Origin: Diphasiastrum complanatum
Taxonomy: Eukaryota; Streptophyta; Lycopodiopsida; Lycopodiales; Lycopodiaceae
NCBI GenBank assembly: GCA_029204225.1
Contig: CM055113.1
Location: forward strand, 26,279,462 to 26,339,461
DNA: 60,000 bases
Direction of reading: 5' to 3'
Part shown: positions 22,789 through 38,239 of the stretch, in pieces
How the letters are laid out: every line of letters begins with the position of its first letter
How positions within the stretch are numbered: position 1 is the stretch's first letter
Program-made: the position numbers and the translations under genes
Notes under the pieces: model-generated
Seen by the model: only the letters and a program-made list of their open reading frames with translations
Told to the model about the DNA's origin: nothing
The model's database searches: none

Positions 22789-25700
22789 GAGTCTAAAGGG
22801 TTGTTGAAGAGGGCCCTGAAGAAGTGAAGTGCATTTTGGCCTTCAACTTCACTAAAAATTTTCATATTGAAATTGGAGCTGGGTCCCTTCACAAGTGAAG
22901 AGTGAAGTTTCTTCAAGGTATCAAAAACTAGAAAAGTCCCTATTTTTGGGTCCTTTGCCCGTTTTGACACAAACGAAAGCCTATAACCCGCAAACGAAGG
23001 GCACCCAGACTATACCTGCAAGTACGGTATAGCAAAACAGAGTGATTGCGGCGGAGAAAGTGTTCGGAGTGCGCCCTAAGTGATTTCACCATTCCACTGG
23101 GCACGTTGTTGGGAGTCGACGACTGAGTGCATTTCGGAAGGCGACGCCGATTTGGCTTTCAAATTGGTGGAAAAGCGGCAAGTGGCCTGGTAAGGGAAAA
23201 AATGCAGGTCATTATTTTCAACTTCTAACATCACTGTTGCCCTCGACATACTGTTTTTAGCCTACGACAGAAGTTTCAAGCAGTTTTGCGATGACAAACA
23301 TGGGAGAGTCCATTTTGAGTGAAAGTAGCAAATTGGACGGGATTTCTAACTATGCAGTGTGGAAATTCAAAATGAAAAATGTACTGATGGAGAAAGACAT
23401 GTGGGAAGTCATCACAAGTGATGAGAGAAGGCCGCCAAATGAAGCAAATATCAAAGTGTTCGATAAAAAGATGAGGAAAGCTTTGACCTTCATTAACTTG
23501 TTAGTGAAGGATCACATCATTATCCACATTTGTGATGTTGTTACACCCAGACACGCATGGGATGTGCTAAATGAGCAGTTCGAGACGTCAAATCCATCAA
23601 GAATCATGTTTTTGAAGTCAAAGTTGAATAGTGCCCGCATGGAACAAGGAGAGCACATTCAAACATACATGACCAGAATCAAGACAATGAGAGATGAACT
23701 GCATTCTATTGGTGAGCGCATACGTGATGTGGAGCTGGTGCACAATGCATTGTGCGGCATTGCAGAATCCTATCAGATGTTTGTGAGCAGAATAACATCA
23801 AGAGAAAAATTGCCAACCTTTGACGAGCTCACAGGAATCTTGATGCAACAAGAACAACGGTGAGAAATGGTGAAAGCTAGACGTCAAAATATTGACGATC
23901 AAGCACTTGCGACACGCCAAAAACAAGGCAAGGGCAAGAAGAAGTCTAAACAACAATTTGCCAAGTCTTAGGAGGACGAGGGATCTTCCAGTAAGACCAA
24001 AAAAGAAAGGCAAGTGCTTCCATTGTGGTAAAAAGGGCCATTGGAAGAGTGAATGTCGCAAATTCCTGGTGGAACAAGGCAAGGGGAAACCAAAACAAGC
24101 AGGTAACCTTCTCGACGAGGGTGAGATTGAAGACTCTTGCATATTCATATCTGCATTGTCATCTAATCAAGATGATCAAGCATGGTCTATTGACTCAGGA
24201 GCCACAAGACACATGACAGGTAACAAGAATTTGTTCAGTAGCTTGAAAGTGTTGGATAATGGAACATCTGTTTCAGAAGCAAATGGTGAGGTGTGCAAGA
24301 TCAAGGGGATAGGCACCGTTTCAATCCAACTACCTGATGGCAAAAGCAGGATGATCAGGGAGGTACTTTATGTACCAGGTTTGAAGAAAAATCCACTTTA
24401 TGTTGGAGTCGTTACTGATCAAAAGTTGAAAGTAGAATTCGCCCATGATCGTTGCTTTGTGAAGGATGTGAACCAAAAGTTCAAAGTTATTGTGGATGGA
24501 GTAAGAGAGCCCAATACAAAATTGTACATGTTGAATGCTACAATTAAGGAGCAACATGGACTTGTATCGTCCATTCCATCACAGACTGAGTTGTGGCATA
24601 AGAGGCTTGGTCACTTGAACTTTGGAAGCCTCAGCTTGATGAGAAAATTGGAGATGGTAACACGATTGCCTACCATAGAAGATCACTTGAAATAGATGTG
24701 CGAATCTTGTGTATATGGGAAGCAGCATCGAGAGAAGTTCAATAAAGGGGGTGTTGCAAGAGCAAAGAACATCCTGGATTTAATCCACACAGATTTATGC
24801 GAGCCTATGAGGACCTTGTCCTTAGGTAAAGCCTTCTATTTCATGACCGTTATTGATAATATGTCACGTAAGACATGGATCTACTTCTTGAAGAAGAAAT
24901 AAGATGCATTTGATAACTTCAAGAGCTTCAAAGCATTGGTCGAAATCAGACAGGTAGGAAGATCAAAGTCCTAAGATCAGATAGTGGAGGTGAGTACAAG
25001 TCTAATGACTTCAATGATCTTTGTGATCAATGTGGGATTAAAAGACAATTTATGCAAGCTCATACTCCTGCTCTCAATGGTGTAGCTGAACGCAAGAATC
25101 GTATGATTGTGGAAAGTGCCATATCTATGCTAGCTGAGATGAAACTACCAAAAGATTTTTGGTCAGAAGCATGTAGCACGACAGTCTATCTTTAGAATAG
25201 AAGTCCTACCATTGCCATACCAAAGATAACACCTAAGGAAGCATTCAAGAAGAAGAAGCCAAAGGTGAACCATTGCGAATCTTTGGATGTAAGGCCTTTG
25301 TACACATTCCTAAGGAAGAAAGACGTAAACTTGATGTAAAAGCTATCAAATGCATATTCCTAGGATATCATAATCGTGTGAATGGCTATAGATGTTTTGA
25401 TCCAGTGGAAAACAAAATCCATATAAGCCGTGATGTTATCTTTGATGAATCCAAAGATGTATGAAGAGGAGGATCGTAGGAAGATAGAGACATCCAATGG
25501 GAAAGATGGTATAGTGAGGATATCACCTGATGATGATCAATTCATTGACCTTCCGAGTGATGAACATGAGGATACATCTCAAGATACTACTACTCAACCT
25601 CAAGAGACAGGTTGGTGAGGTAGGGACAAACCTTTTGGTGCAAGAAGGATTGAAGTTGTAGGTGATAAACGCAAGGAGAAGGATGTACCGTGGAATACAT

Positions 25701-26727
25701 TTTCACCAGGAAGCCGATCACCTGACAGGAAGCTCCCTAAGTGGTTTGAGAGATTGTTGGAGAGTTGCGACATGGATGACTTTCCAGGATCATCTAGCCA
25801 GGGAGAGCTACGAAGATCAACAAGAGAGAAGACACAACCTGAAAGGTATGAAGCAAATTATGCTCTCTTATCTAGCATTATTCAAAGCAAAGAACCTTTG
25901 ACTTATGGTGAAGCGAAGGATGATGACATTTGGGTCAAGGCCATGGGAGAGGAGATGGAGTCAATTGCTAAGCATAGCACATGGGACTTAGTAGAACCAC
26001 CGGTTGGCAAGAAACCCATTGGTTGCAAATGGGTATACAGAACTAAGTATCATGCAGATGGAAGTATAGCAAAGAACAAGGCAAGATTGGTGATCAAAGG
26101 GTATGCACAAAGTAAAGGCATCGACTATGAGGAGACCTTTGCACCAGTTTGTAAGTGGAATACTCTACGTCTACTTGTTGCTTTAGCTTCACATTTTGGT
26201 TGGCCTTTGCATCAGATGGATGTGAAATCTGCTTTTCTAAATGGTGAGTTAGAAGAAGAAGTGTTCATGGATCAACCTAAAGGCTTTGTAGCGGAGCGAC
26301 AGGAAAATAAAGTATGTCGCTTGAAGAAAGCACTTTATGGTCTTAAACAAGCACCAAGTGTGTGGTATAGCAGGATTGATGCCTACTTTTGTTCAAAGGG
26401 GATGGTGAGAACACATTCTGATCCAAATCTATATGTCTTATGCTTTGATGGTATGGTTGCTTTGATTGCTCTTTATGTTGATGACTTGGTTATTACGGAA
26501 AATAATCAAGAGATGATAGACATGATCAAGAAAGACCTCATGGAACAATTCGAGATGACAGATCTCAGCCTGATGCATTATTGCCTTGGAGTAGAGGTGT
26601 GGCAAAAAGGACACGAAGTGGGTTTAACACAGGTGAAGTATGTCAAAGAGTTGCTGCACAGGTTTAGGTTGCAGGATTGCAAACCAGTGAATACTCCTAT
26701 TGAACCAGGTAGAAAGCATTCCTATTT
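22789..26727 (+). pseudogene. Decayed Ty1/Copia gag-pol (element 2, left copy)
   Basis: A leader precedes the gag frame at 23291 (LDGISNYAVWKFKMKNVL, typical of Copia gag). Then come zinc knuckle CFHCGKKGHWKSEC, protease AWSIDSGATRHMTG, gag-pre-integrase ELWHKRLGHLNFG, integrase with LIHTDLCEPM, LRSDSGGEY and NGVAERKNR, and a long RT frame from 25754. That frame carries KWVYRTKYHADGSIAKNKAR, HQMDVKSAFLNGELEEEVFM and LIALYVDDLVI. Stops and shifts interrupt it at about 23861, 23970, 24693, 24899 and 25196. It ends abruptly near 26727, before RNase H and the 3' LTR, where it meets Copia 3 in the opposite orientation. Confidence 0.9.
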
Positions 26728-26809
26728 GTATATAAGAAAAAAGTATTGCACCTTGATAAAACCTTTACCACCATTGGCCATGTTGATGACCTTCTTCTCT
26801 CCTTCATAA

Positions 26810-27810
26810 GGCACCAAAGAAGTGAAAGTACTCTTTGTGAAATGCCATATGAAATTTTGCTCCACTATCAATCCACCATGGATCCATATCTCCTTCATTG
26901 GTTAAAAAACAAGAAGACATAAAAAAAGAATCCCTTGAATTTTGCTCATTAACACCATCCTCATAAAAAATGAAATTGCCTTGCGTTTCACCTTGATCTC
27001 TTTTCTTCTTGAAGCACTCACTAGCAAAATGTCCTTTGATTCCACAATAGAAACATTTTAGCTTAGATCTATCTTTCTTCTTGCCAACAAAAGTAGAAGG
27101 CTCACCTTGATCTTGTCCTTTACACCACTTGCCCTTGCTCTTGCCCTTGAACTTGCCCTTTGAGAACATAGCCGCCTCCTCTCCAACTTGAGATATGGAA
27201 GTAGATCCTCCTCTTGATAGAAGCCTAAACTCCTCATTCACCAAGATTTCTTACAAGTACTCCATACCTAGAAATGTCTTTTGAATAGCAAAACTTTGAA
27301 CAAGATTAGCATGATCATCCAACAAGCCATTAAGAACTTACTCTACTTGAACAAGTTCTATCTCCTTAATGCTTTCATCAATACATGCCAACTCATCATT
27401 GAATGCTTTAACCCTAAAAAAAAAAGTATGAGCACTTTCATCCGTCTTTTGTAATCTTTCAAAGATTTGCCTCCTAAGGGTTAGGACTCCTGATGTATAC
27501 TTGGACTCAAAAACCTTCTTTAGAGATTCCCAAGCCTCAGTAGATGTAGTGCACTTACCAACTTCCTTGAGAAGTTCATTAGTCACATTCAATTGATCTC
27601 ATGAAGAGCTTTCTTTGCCCTCCTATCATACCTCAATTGTTCTTGTGGTGCCAAAGGTCTTCCCTCCACACCTGCAACAATGTCCATCAACTAACTATCT
27701 CAAGGAATCACTTGATTCTCCACAAACAAAGTTTGAATTTGACCTCTTTAAGAATCAATCATTCCATTGAAGTTCTATTGAACTTTAGCCATGTTTTTGG
27801 GCTCCATAAA
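26810..27810 (-). pseudogene. Copia element 3, gag-protease fragment
   Basis: Read on the minus strand, an upstream RRAKKALHEI segment leads into LLKEVGKCTTSTEAWESLKK and FHVKAFNDEL-like gag sequence. A zinc knuckle CFYCGIKGHFASEC and protease start PWWIDSGAKFHM (DSGA, but K follows instead of the usual T or S) complete it. The frame is broken near 27250-27340. No integrase or RT follows, because the left end collides with Copia 2 at about 26730-26810. Confidence 0.85.
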
Positions 27811-27904
27811 AACTACAAATCATACAGAGTGAAGTTCAAATCAGTTATAATATCTTTTTTGTTGGAATTACACAACCACTTCAAACGAGGCCTTTTCTTG
27901 ATTT

Positions 27905-30264
<2,360 letters not shown>

Positions 30265-30269
30265 TGTAT

Positions 30270-31470
30270 TGTAGCGCAGGCATCCCAAAGGGAGCCGAGA
30301 ACCACAACTTAGCTTCCCAGCCTTCAACTCTTGCCATCCAAACCCACTTGACATACAAGCAGCCAACTCGCCAACAATGATCAGACTTAACCAACTTGAA
30401 GTTCCGAAAACCAACATTGAGATCCAACCTGGTGCCATGCCAGATCGGGGGTCCCGATGTCGGTGACTTCCCTCCAAGCAAGCTGCCCGACATACATCAA
30501 ACTTAACCAACTCGAAGCTTCGTTACAAATGAGTAACATCCATTCCAAGCAAGCGGTCTGACTTACATCAGACTTAACCAACTGAAAGCTTCGTCACGAG
30601 CACTAGAAGCCAACATGGCGCCACGCCAGACTTGATAGCCATAAACAGGTAACTTCCGCCCAAGCAAGCCATCCAACTCAGCCGACATATTAGAGCCCAT
30701 TCCCCAAGAGCTTAACCCATTCACGTTCATGCAAGGAACACTCAGAACCACAAGCCGCGACAGATATGGAGACAACCAGTTCCTGGACCAAATGGTCCCG
30801 ACAGGATACCGCTGGCGCCACGGACCGAATGGTCCCGACGGCATACCGCTGGCGTCCCGGGATACGACCCTCAGCTATGTGCCAGCTTAACAATTTTGAA
30901 GTGGCCTTAGAACTGGCGCATTTACCAAACATTGAGACCCAGAAGGTAATCAGAGTCAGTTTGAGGAAAATCCCACTTTATTGATAAATCTGAGAAGGTT
31001 ACATTTCAAGTGTGTGACCGACCCTAGTCTCCGGGGAGTTGGCATGCCAAGGCGAGTGCCAGGACAACATTCCAGCAAGGGAGGCTGAGACTTGGTTGGA
31101 GCTCGCCCTGAGTTGCAACCCGCACTCCCCTATAGTATTGGTGGGATTCGGCACCCCCCCTCATACCAAGCACTCTACCCAGGCTGGTAAAGCACATTTT
31201 TCTCTCTCTAGAAAGTCATTTTCTCTCTCTATATTTTATTAATCCCCAGGCTTCCTTTAATCATGCCTAGATCGTGTGAGGTGATTGCGTTTCGATCTGA
31301 GCTCTTTGGACTTCGCTAGAACCGATCAAAGATTTTCAGCCATAGGAACTTGGAGCCGGCTGGATTCTGGTCACAGTGGCGGCGGGAGCAGCAGGGGCGC
31401 TGATAGCGCCATGGACAATGCTGGCGCCAGTGGCACCGGAAGTAAAGCTTGTAAAGGTAGCTTTACAACA
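30270..31470 (-). mobile_element. LTR A of the minus-strand non-autonomous element
   Basis: Reads as the reverse complement of the complete LTR at 42073-43317. It begins TGTAGCGCAGGCATCCC and ends TAGCTTTACAACA, so the ends are TG...CA. It is 1201 bases, slightly shorter than the 1245-base reference. A (minus) AATAAA signal is visible within it. TGTAT (30265-30269) flanks the left edge, and its partner cannot be checked because the right end is lost. Confidence 0.85.
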
Positions 31471-33811
31471 TCCACCCCACCTTCATAAAATCTGATGTCC
31501 TCATCAGATGTCATTTTAAAATAAAGGTGTGTCCCAATTAAAATAACTGTACATTTAAGCTACTTGGCACAATACTCAATTTATTGGCCACTTTTTTAAT
31601 AACATTGAAGCTGGCACACCACAAGTCGGAGGCTCAACTCTTTGTACTGAAAAATTACTTAACTTTAAAATATCACTTTGTCTGGGAAAAGCGTAGGTTT
31701 TATATCGCTTTCGTAAAACCCAAGAACCTTATTAACTGGTGACAGAGGCCTTTAATAATGCTTGCCCCTGTCGCTTCTGACTTCTGACATTGGAACACCT
31801 TTGAGCTCCTGATTTGTCCTTGATGCACTTTCTGTTGAGCACCCTGAGCTCCAGATTTAATCAATTCTGCACAGGTATCAAGGCTCCCTGAGCCAAAGGA
31901 TTTATCGTTTGATTGCCTACTTTATGGTCCACTCCGTGCCTTGTTGCTTCTGCACCTTGATTTCTCTCCTTGTCCCAGCCTGATCTTGATACTTTTCATT
32001 TTTGGCTCTTTGAGGTAGGCAAAGTTTGAGTACTCCGCAATGCACCTCTCACTTAGCTTGAAGTAGTTGTCTTTGAATCAATCCAAATGTAACCATTGAC
32101 CTCGTGGAGAGCCAAAGGGTCGCACGAGTTTGATCCGCATACGAACTATCTCTTTGAGTTTGTTTGAAGCATCATGTCCGTCGCGCAACACAAGACTTTC
32201 ACAATTCAATCACTGGTCAGTTGCCTCACAATCAAAACAAGAAGTGTACATTGAGCTTGGCTTCAAGTAGGTCTCTTTGAATCAGACACATGCACCCAAA
32301 CTTTGCACTAGTCCGATTTCAACACGAACTGTCCCTTAGTGTCCGTTCGAAGTACCAAGTCTCTAATGCAAGACTCAACTTTCATAGTTCCTTCATTGAT
32401 CAACTGCCTTACACGTAACACAAGCCAGGTACTCATATGTTTTCTCATCATTGTTGGTCCAGAGAAAGCCTATAACAAACTTTCCATTCCGCAACAAAAA
32501 CTTGTCAACTTATTAGGTCCAAAGTTTGCCAGTCTCCTCGTGTGAGTATGGCTAGGTCACCTTGAATTTGCCTCCATTTTGATCAACTTTCATTCAAAAT
32601 TTGGCCCTAGAGAGAGGTGTGTGTGGTAGTTCCCCTCTTGCTTATAATATCAGCTGACCGGACTTAGAATAGAGTTCTTCGGACAAAAAGCCTTTCCAAC
32701 ACTTTGCTTCCCATCTGCTAGGATTATGGCTCGATCCAACTTGTTGCCAATCTCTGAAGAGGATCCTAGTCTTTCCCCTTTTGAGGAAAAACCAAACTGA
32801 CATTGGATATCACCCATGCTCAGTGAGTTTCAATTCCGAAGGTGGCTGTCCCAAAATGAAGACCAACTGCTCCATAAAAGATCTCCCCTGAAATTGCCCT
32901 TTCCAATTTTTGACTTCCTGCTCGCCATCAGTGGGCATTGTCGCAAATGAAACTAACCCAAGAAACAGGCTAGCCATCCATCCTTTGCAAAGATTGAGTC
33001 GTTTCGTTGCCGTTCACATGCGAGTACTTGAACTACAAATCCGCCCCACAGATTCTATAGTCCTCTTTGTTTGATGGTATCAGCCTTCAAAAGAAAGGTT
33101 CCTTCTCGAGCCATCAGCTCCTTGTATCACAAGCAATCATGCAAACCAGACAAAGCACGAGTACTAAGACTCACCACAAATACATACAAGCAAGACACTC
33201 TGGCAGGTTTACTAACAAGTAACAAAGACAAGGTCCCCCTTTGAGATGGTCCTGCCAATGGACCTTTGCCTGGCCGCGCCCATACAAATCGATCACAAAA
33301 TCAGCCCACATAGGACACCCCTCCAACTATTCATGCTTTCACCATTAAGCAGCACATTGCCTCAGTCACGCCCCACCACTTTTTGGTCGATAGCCCTTAT
33401 AGCTAAACAATCGGCAGCTATCCTGCACCGGCAGCTAACCACCTGTGCTTTACCCCCGAATTCGAGCAGCATCTCTATATCAATGGCTAACCCGTACAGT
33501 TCAAATATGTTCACCCCGCACTCCACAAGGCACAGACCGTGCTTACACCAAACTAGTGGCAGCACACTGCCTCATCTGTCCTACGTGCAGACATCGCCAG
33601 GCCCGAACCGCGAGAACTAATCGTGCTTACACCTCAAGGGCAGCACCTTGACTCAGCAAGTCCCCCGTTTTGTCGACCACCTCGACCGTGGACACACCCG
33701 TGCTTACACTGTGGGCAGCACCTTGCACAACAATTGTCTTGATGAAACCCAAACAGTGGCCATTTCTGTGAGATCCGCATAGCTGACCAGCCAGTCGGCT
33801 CTGATACCACA
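31471..33811 (-). mobile_element. Internal region of the minus-strand non-autonomous element
   Basis: About 2341 bases between two LTRs, without gag, protease, integrase or RT signatures. Its PPT side (31471-31484, TCCACCCCACC on the plus strand) and PBS side (33797-33809) are both present. The frames seen on either strand (for example 33246-33620) are composition frames that also occur, reversed, in the other copy. The missing coding capacity marks a LARD-like element that would need enzymes from elsewhere. Confidence 0.8.
33797..33809 (-). promoter_or_regulatory. Primer binding site (initiator tRNA-Met), minus element
   Basis: Plus strand GGCTCTGATACCA is the complement of TGGTATCAGAGCC, the usual plant iMet primer binding site, two bases from the LTR edge at 33812. 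Confidence 0.9.
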
Positions 33812-34865
33812 TGTAACGCAGGCATCCCAAAGGGAGCCGGGAACCACGACTTAGCTTCCCAGCCTTCAACTCTTGCCATCCAAACCCACTTGACATACAA
33901 GCAGCCAACTCGCCAACAACGATCACACTCAACCCACTTGAAGTTCCGAAAACCAACATTGAGATCCAACCTGGCGCCATGCCAGATCGGGGGTCCTGAT
34001 GTGGGTGACTTCCCTCCAAGCAAGCCGCCCGACATACATCAAACTTAAACAATTCGAAGCTTCGTTACAAACGAGGAACATCGATTCCAAGCAACCCTTC
34101 TGACTTACATCATACTTAACCAACTGAAAGCTTCGTCACGAGTGCTGGAAGCCAACCTGCGCCACGCCAGACCGGACAACCATAAACAGGTAACTTCCGC
34201 CCAAGCAAGCCATCCAACTCAGCCGACAGGTTAGAGCCCAAGAGCTTAACCCATTCACGTTCATGCAAGGAACACTCACAACCACAAGCCGCGACAGATA
34301 TGGAGACAACCAGTTCCTGGACCAAATGGTCCCAATAGCATACCGCTAGCGCCACGGACCGAATGGTCCCAACGGCATACCGCTGGCATCCCGGGATACG
34401 ACCCTCAACTATGTGCCAACTTAAAAATTTTGAAGCGGCCTTACAACTGGCATGCCAAGGCGATTGCCAGGACAACATTCCAGCAAGGGAGACTGAGACT
34501 TGGTTGGTGCTCGTCCTGACTAGCAACCCGCACTCCCCTATAGTATTGGTGGGATTCGGCACCCCCCATCATACCAAGCACTCTACCCAGGCTGGTAAAG
34601 CACATTTTTAATCTCTCTAGAAAGTCATTTTCTATCTCTAGATTTTATTGATCCCCAGACTTCCTTTAATCATGCCTAGATTGTGTGAGGTGATTGCGCA
34701 TCGATCTGAGCTCTTTGGACTTCACTAGAACCGATCAAAGATTTTCAGCCATAGGAACTTGGCGCCGGCAGGATTTTGGTCACAGTGGCACTGGGAGCAA
34801 CAGAAGCACTGCTAGCGCCAGGGACAATGCTGGCGCCAGTGGCACTGGAAGTAAAGCTTGTAAAG
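33812..34865 (-). mobile_element. LTR B of the minus-strand element, damaged
   Basis: Begins TGTAACGCAGGCATCCC like LTR A. Two deletions are evident: about 140 bases between the two ACTGGC words near 34450, and about 15 bases at the outer terminus (34865), so the terminal TTTACAACA is missing. The sequence beyond the damaged terminus is not flank but a second internal region. Confidence 0.8.
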
Positions 34866-35883
34866 CACTCCCACCTTTATAAAATCTGATGTCCTCATTA
34901 GATGTCAGATTAAAATAAAGGTGTCTCCCAATTAGAATAACTGTACATTTAAGCTACTTGGCATAATACTCAATTTACTGGCCACCTTTTTTATTAACAT
35001 TGAAGCTGGCACACCACAAGTCGGAGGCTCAACTCTTTGTACTGAAAAATTACTTAACTTTAAAATATCACTTTGTCTGGGAAAAGCGTAGGTTTTATAT
35101 CGCTTTCGTAAAACCCAAGATCCTTATTAACTGGTGACACAGGCCTTTCTGTGAAATGTTCGCCCTTGTCGCTTCTGACTTTCGACTTTGGAACTCCTTT
35201 GAGCTCCTGATTTGTCCTTGATGTACTTTGTGTTGAGCTCCCTGAGCTCCAGATTTGTTCAGTTCCGAACAGGTATCAAGGCTCCCTGAGCCAAAGGATT
35301 TATCGTTTGATTGCCCACTTTATGGTCCACTCCGTGCCTTGTTGCTTCTGCACCTTGATTTCTCTCCTTGTCCCAGTCTGATCTTGATACTTTTCATTTT
35401 TGGCTCTTTGAGGTAGGCAAAGTTTAAGTACTCCGCAATGCACCTCTCACTTAGTTTGAAGTAGCTGTCTTTGAATCAATCCAAATGTAACCATTGACCT
35501 CGTGGAGAGCCAAAGGGTCGCACCAGTTTGATCCGCATACGAACTATCTCTTCAAGTTTGTTTGAAGCACCATGTCCGTCGCGCAACACAAGACTTTCAC
35601 AATTCCATCACTGGTCAGTTGCCTCACAGTCAAAACAAGAAGTGTACACCGAGCTTGGCTTCAAGTAGGTCTCTTTGAATCAGACACATGCACCCAAAGT
35701 TTGCACTAGTCCGATCTCAACACGAACTGTCCCTTAGCGTCCGTTCGAAGTACCAAGTCTCTAATGCAAGACTCAACTTTCACAGTTCCTTCATTGATCA
35801 GCTGTCTTACACGTAACACAAGCCAGGTACTCATGTGTTTTCTCATCATTGTTGGTCCAGAGACAGCCTATAACAAACTTTCC
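34866..35883 (-). mobile_element. Second, truncated internal region of the same family
   Basis: Matches 31471-32490 closely (for example CAAGTCGGAGGCTCAACTC and GGAAAAGCGTAGGTTTTATA) and stops at CAAACTTTCCA at 35883, where Harbinger sequence begins. The order LTR-internal-LTR-internal indicates recombination between elements or a tandem array cut at the right. Confidence 0.8.
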
Positions 35884-36178
35884 AACAGCCTATACATAGC
35901 GAATGCATGGAGCACTTCACATTATGGCAGAAATCCAATACGATTTCATGGCATGTTGATATGCCAACACCAAAAACATCAGAAATCATTTGCAACGTGT
36001 TGCCAGTGGCCAACCTTGACAATGCTATGCAAATCCTATTCTCTAAAGGAATACACTTCCTGGTGGATCTATCTTGCTTGGACATGTGACATGCGACTCG
36101 TGAACATATGAATCTAAATGTGGATCTTGACACTCTCATCCTTTGTTTAAACATCTTATCAGTGTACGATCCTGGCAA
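35884..36178 (-). pseudogene. PIF/Harbinger transposase fragment (HARBI1-like)
   Basis: The minus-strand frame reads FKQRMRVSRSTFRFICSRV, then RKCIPLENRICIALSRLATG, then ISDVFGVGISTCHEIVLDFC. This is the N-terminal part of the Harbinger DDE nuclease family (RMSRSTF, LATGN and FGVG-ST motifs). The catalytic aspartates would lie further downstream but are absent, because the frame runs into the LTR element at 35883. No partner Myb-like protein is visible nearby. Confidence 0.8.
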
Positions 36179-37321
36179 ATGTGTGAAGAATTGAAAAAGA
36201 TTATCTATGTTAGATATAGGGGTCTTATGTTTTTTACATCAAGCATGTAGGTGTAGGATGTTGATAGGAATAAATTTGGCATAGATGGCAAATTATGCAT
36301 TTCCACTTGTAATGCCACTATTGAGCCAAAATAGAGTAAGAGGCTAATCACGTGCCAATTAGAGTGTAGACAAGTGTAAAGCTTTTGTTTGATGAATTCC
36401 AAGAGGTCCAATAGGATTTATAGGTGGAACCTTGTGAGGTCCAATAGGAAATTGAGGTGTGCTTGAATATAGTCCAATAGAATTAAGAGGTGCATGGATC
36501 AATGATCCAATAGGATCAAGAGGTGACAAAATATGGTCCAATCATAGTTAAGCATAGTGGTAGCTCGTGGACCTACTAGTATCATTGTACTACTCATTTT
36601 GAATCTAATTGATTTGGTGATTTCATGGATTTTGTGAGTTATTGGATTTCTAGCTTTCTCTCTCTCTACCCGAGAGCTCATGATGTATTTTTTCTCTCTA
36701 CGCGAGGAGAGCAGCTTGTTTTTACTTGGATTATTTTTTGAATACTTTCCACACGTGTGAGTGAGAGTTGGAGGTGATTGAATGCATGTAGTAGTGTGTT
36801 TTTGCCATAGGATCTAAGATTAATTTTGAATCTCAATCTAGTCTTGATCTTGGTGCATCTACACACCTTAGGAGATCACAAGTACATGTTGTGGACAATC
36901 CACACATGTGAAATTCAACAATGAAGTTCGACAAAGCCTTGGACCCGTTCATGCATCCAGGTAGCTCTTTTAGAGCCTTTTCGACTAGGCATTGAGCAAA
37001 ATATCTCCAACACTTTGGTATACAATGGTATCCTTTTGGAATGGCTAACAATTCTTACCTTGGAACAAGCCTCAGCCACATTTAGAAAAACCCAACACAG
37101 CAACAAACATGTCATTTGTCTTCTCCTGGCAACATCCATTATTTTGGAGCTACATGGAACAACATACATCAATTCAGACATTGAATAGGTAAGCATTGTA
37201 TGGAAACACTAGTAGTATAGCAGAATGGAAGCACAACCAATACCATTTTGCTAAATTATCTCTCTCTACTTGCACATGAGTTATGTTTCCAAGCACTAAT
37301 GCACACACACACGTAACATGT

Positions 37322-37323
<2 letters not shown>

Positions 37324-37401
<78 letters not shown>
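37324..37401. repeat. (TC)n microsatellite
   Basis: 78 bases of TC following CACACACACG; minus-strand frames through it are artefacts. Confidence 0.95.
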
Positions 37402-37407
<6 letters not shown>

Positions 37408-37583
37408 TGACTGAGAAATGGATGCTCAACCATCAAAAACACTTGTTCTACAAAAGTGCTTGCATTGGATTGGTTGTTACAGTTCATACCACTTAAAAAA
37501 GTGCATATCCAACCTACCAAATTCTCTTTATCTACAACTCTTATATTGCAACAAAACCGTCCAAACAACAATCAAGCATGCCG

Positions 37584-37587
<4 letters not shown>

Positions 37588-37650
<63 letters not shown>
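37588..37650. repeat. (TC)n microsatellite
   Basis: 63 bases of TC, only about 190 bases from the previous TC tract. Confidence 0.95.
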
Positions 37651-37653
<3 letters not shown>

Positions 37654-38239
37654 CAAGTTACCAATCTATCTCTCCATATCATTCATATAAAGAACGATAT
37701 GAAACACCAAGCATTTGAATATAGAAAGATGTCAACAACGTCAACAATACCATGGCCATGTGAACTTTCCAATCACTTCATCCTCACTCTAACAATAGAG
37801 GATACACAAACAGTTTCCAAATAGTTCATACACTAATCCAGGCACAATAAAGCATGAATATTTCTAAACCTGTTGCATAAAACTCCAACCAACTTTTTAA
37901 CTACATGTCTACTCCATCAATGAGAACATAAACATAATTTATACCAAACAAACAAAAAACTCTCTATGCATGCTTCATAAAACTACAAATAACATCTTTG
38001 AGCTCCTTCAAAACATCCAGTCATCCAGGAGTGTTGGAGTTGCAGAGGCAAAGACAACAAAAAAAACATGATTTGAAAAAGAGAATCAAGGATAGCTGTT
38101 GCCGCTGTTATTGGAGAAGATGATGATTCAATCGGCCAAGACGATGGAAAAGCAGCACCACGAGAGAACAGAGCAACCAACGATGTGCACAAAAAGCTTT
38201 TGGAAGTGGAAGCGGGAATGCATTCTAAACTAGCGATGG

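Larger units (their letters stand above)
36179..38234. other. Intergenic stretch with microsatellites
   Basis: No gene is recognised. Around 36380-36560 several AGGTCCAATAGGA-like words recur (about five imperfect copies, 30-40 bases apart). (TC)n tracts lie at 37324-37401 and 37588-37650. Minus-strand frames at 36833-37196 lack family signatures. Confidence 0.55.

Noticed and set aside
33246-34052. Candidate genes inside the non-autonomous LTR element
   Set aside because: The same frames appear in opposite orientation in the other element copy, overlap each other on both strands and show no gag or pol motif.
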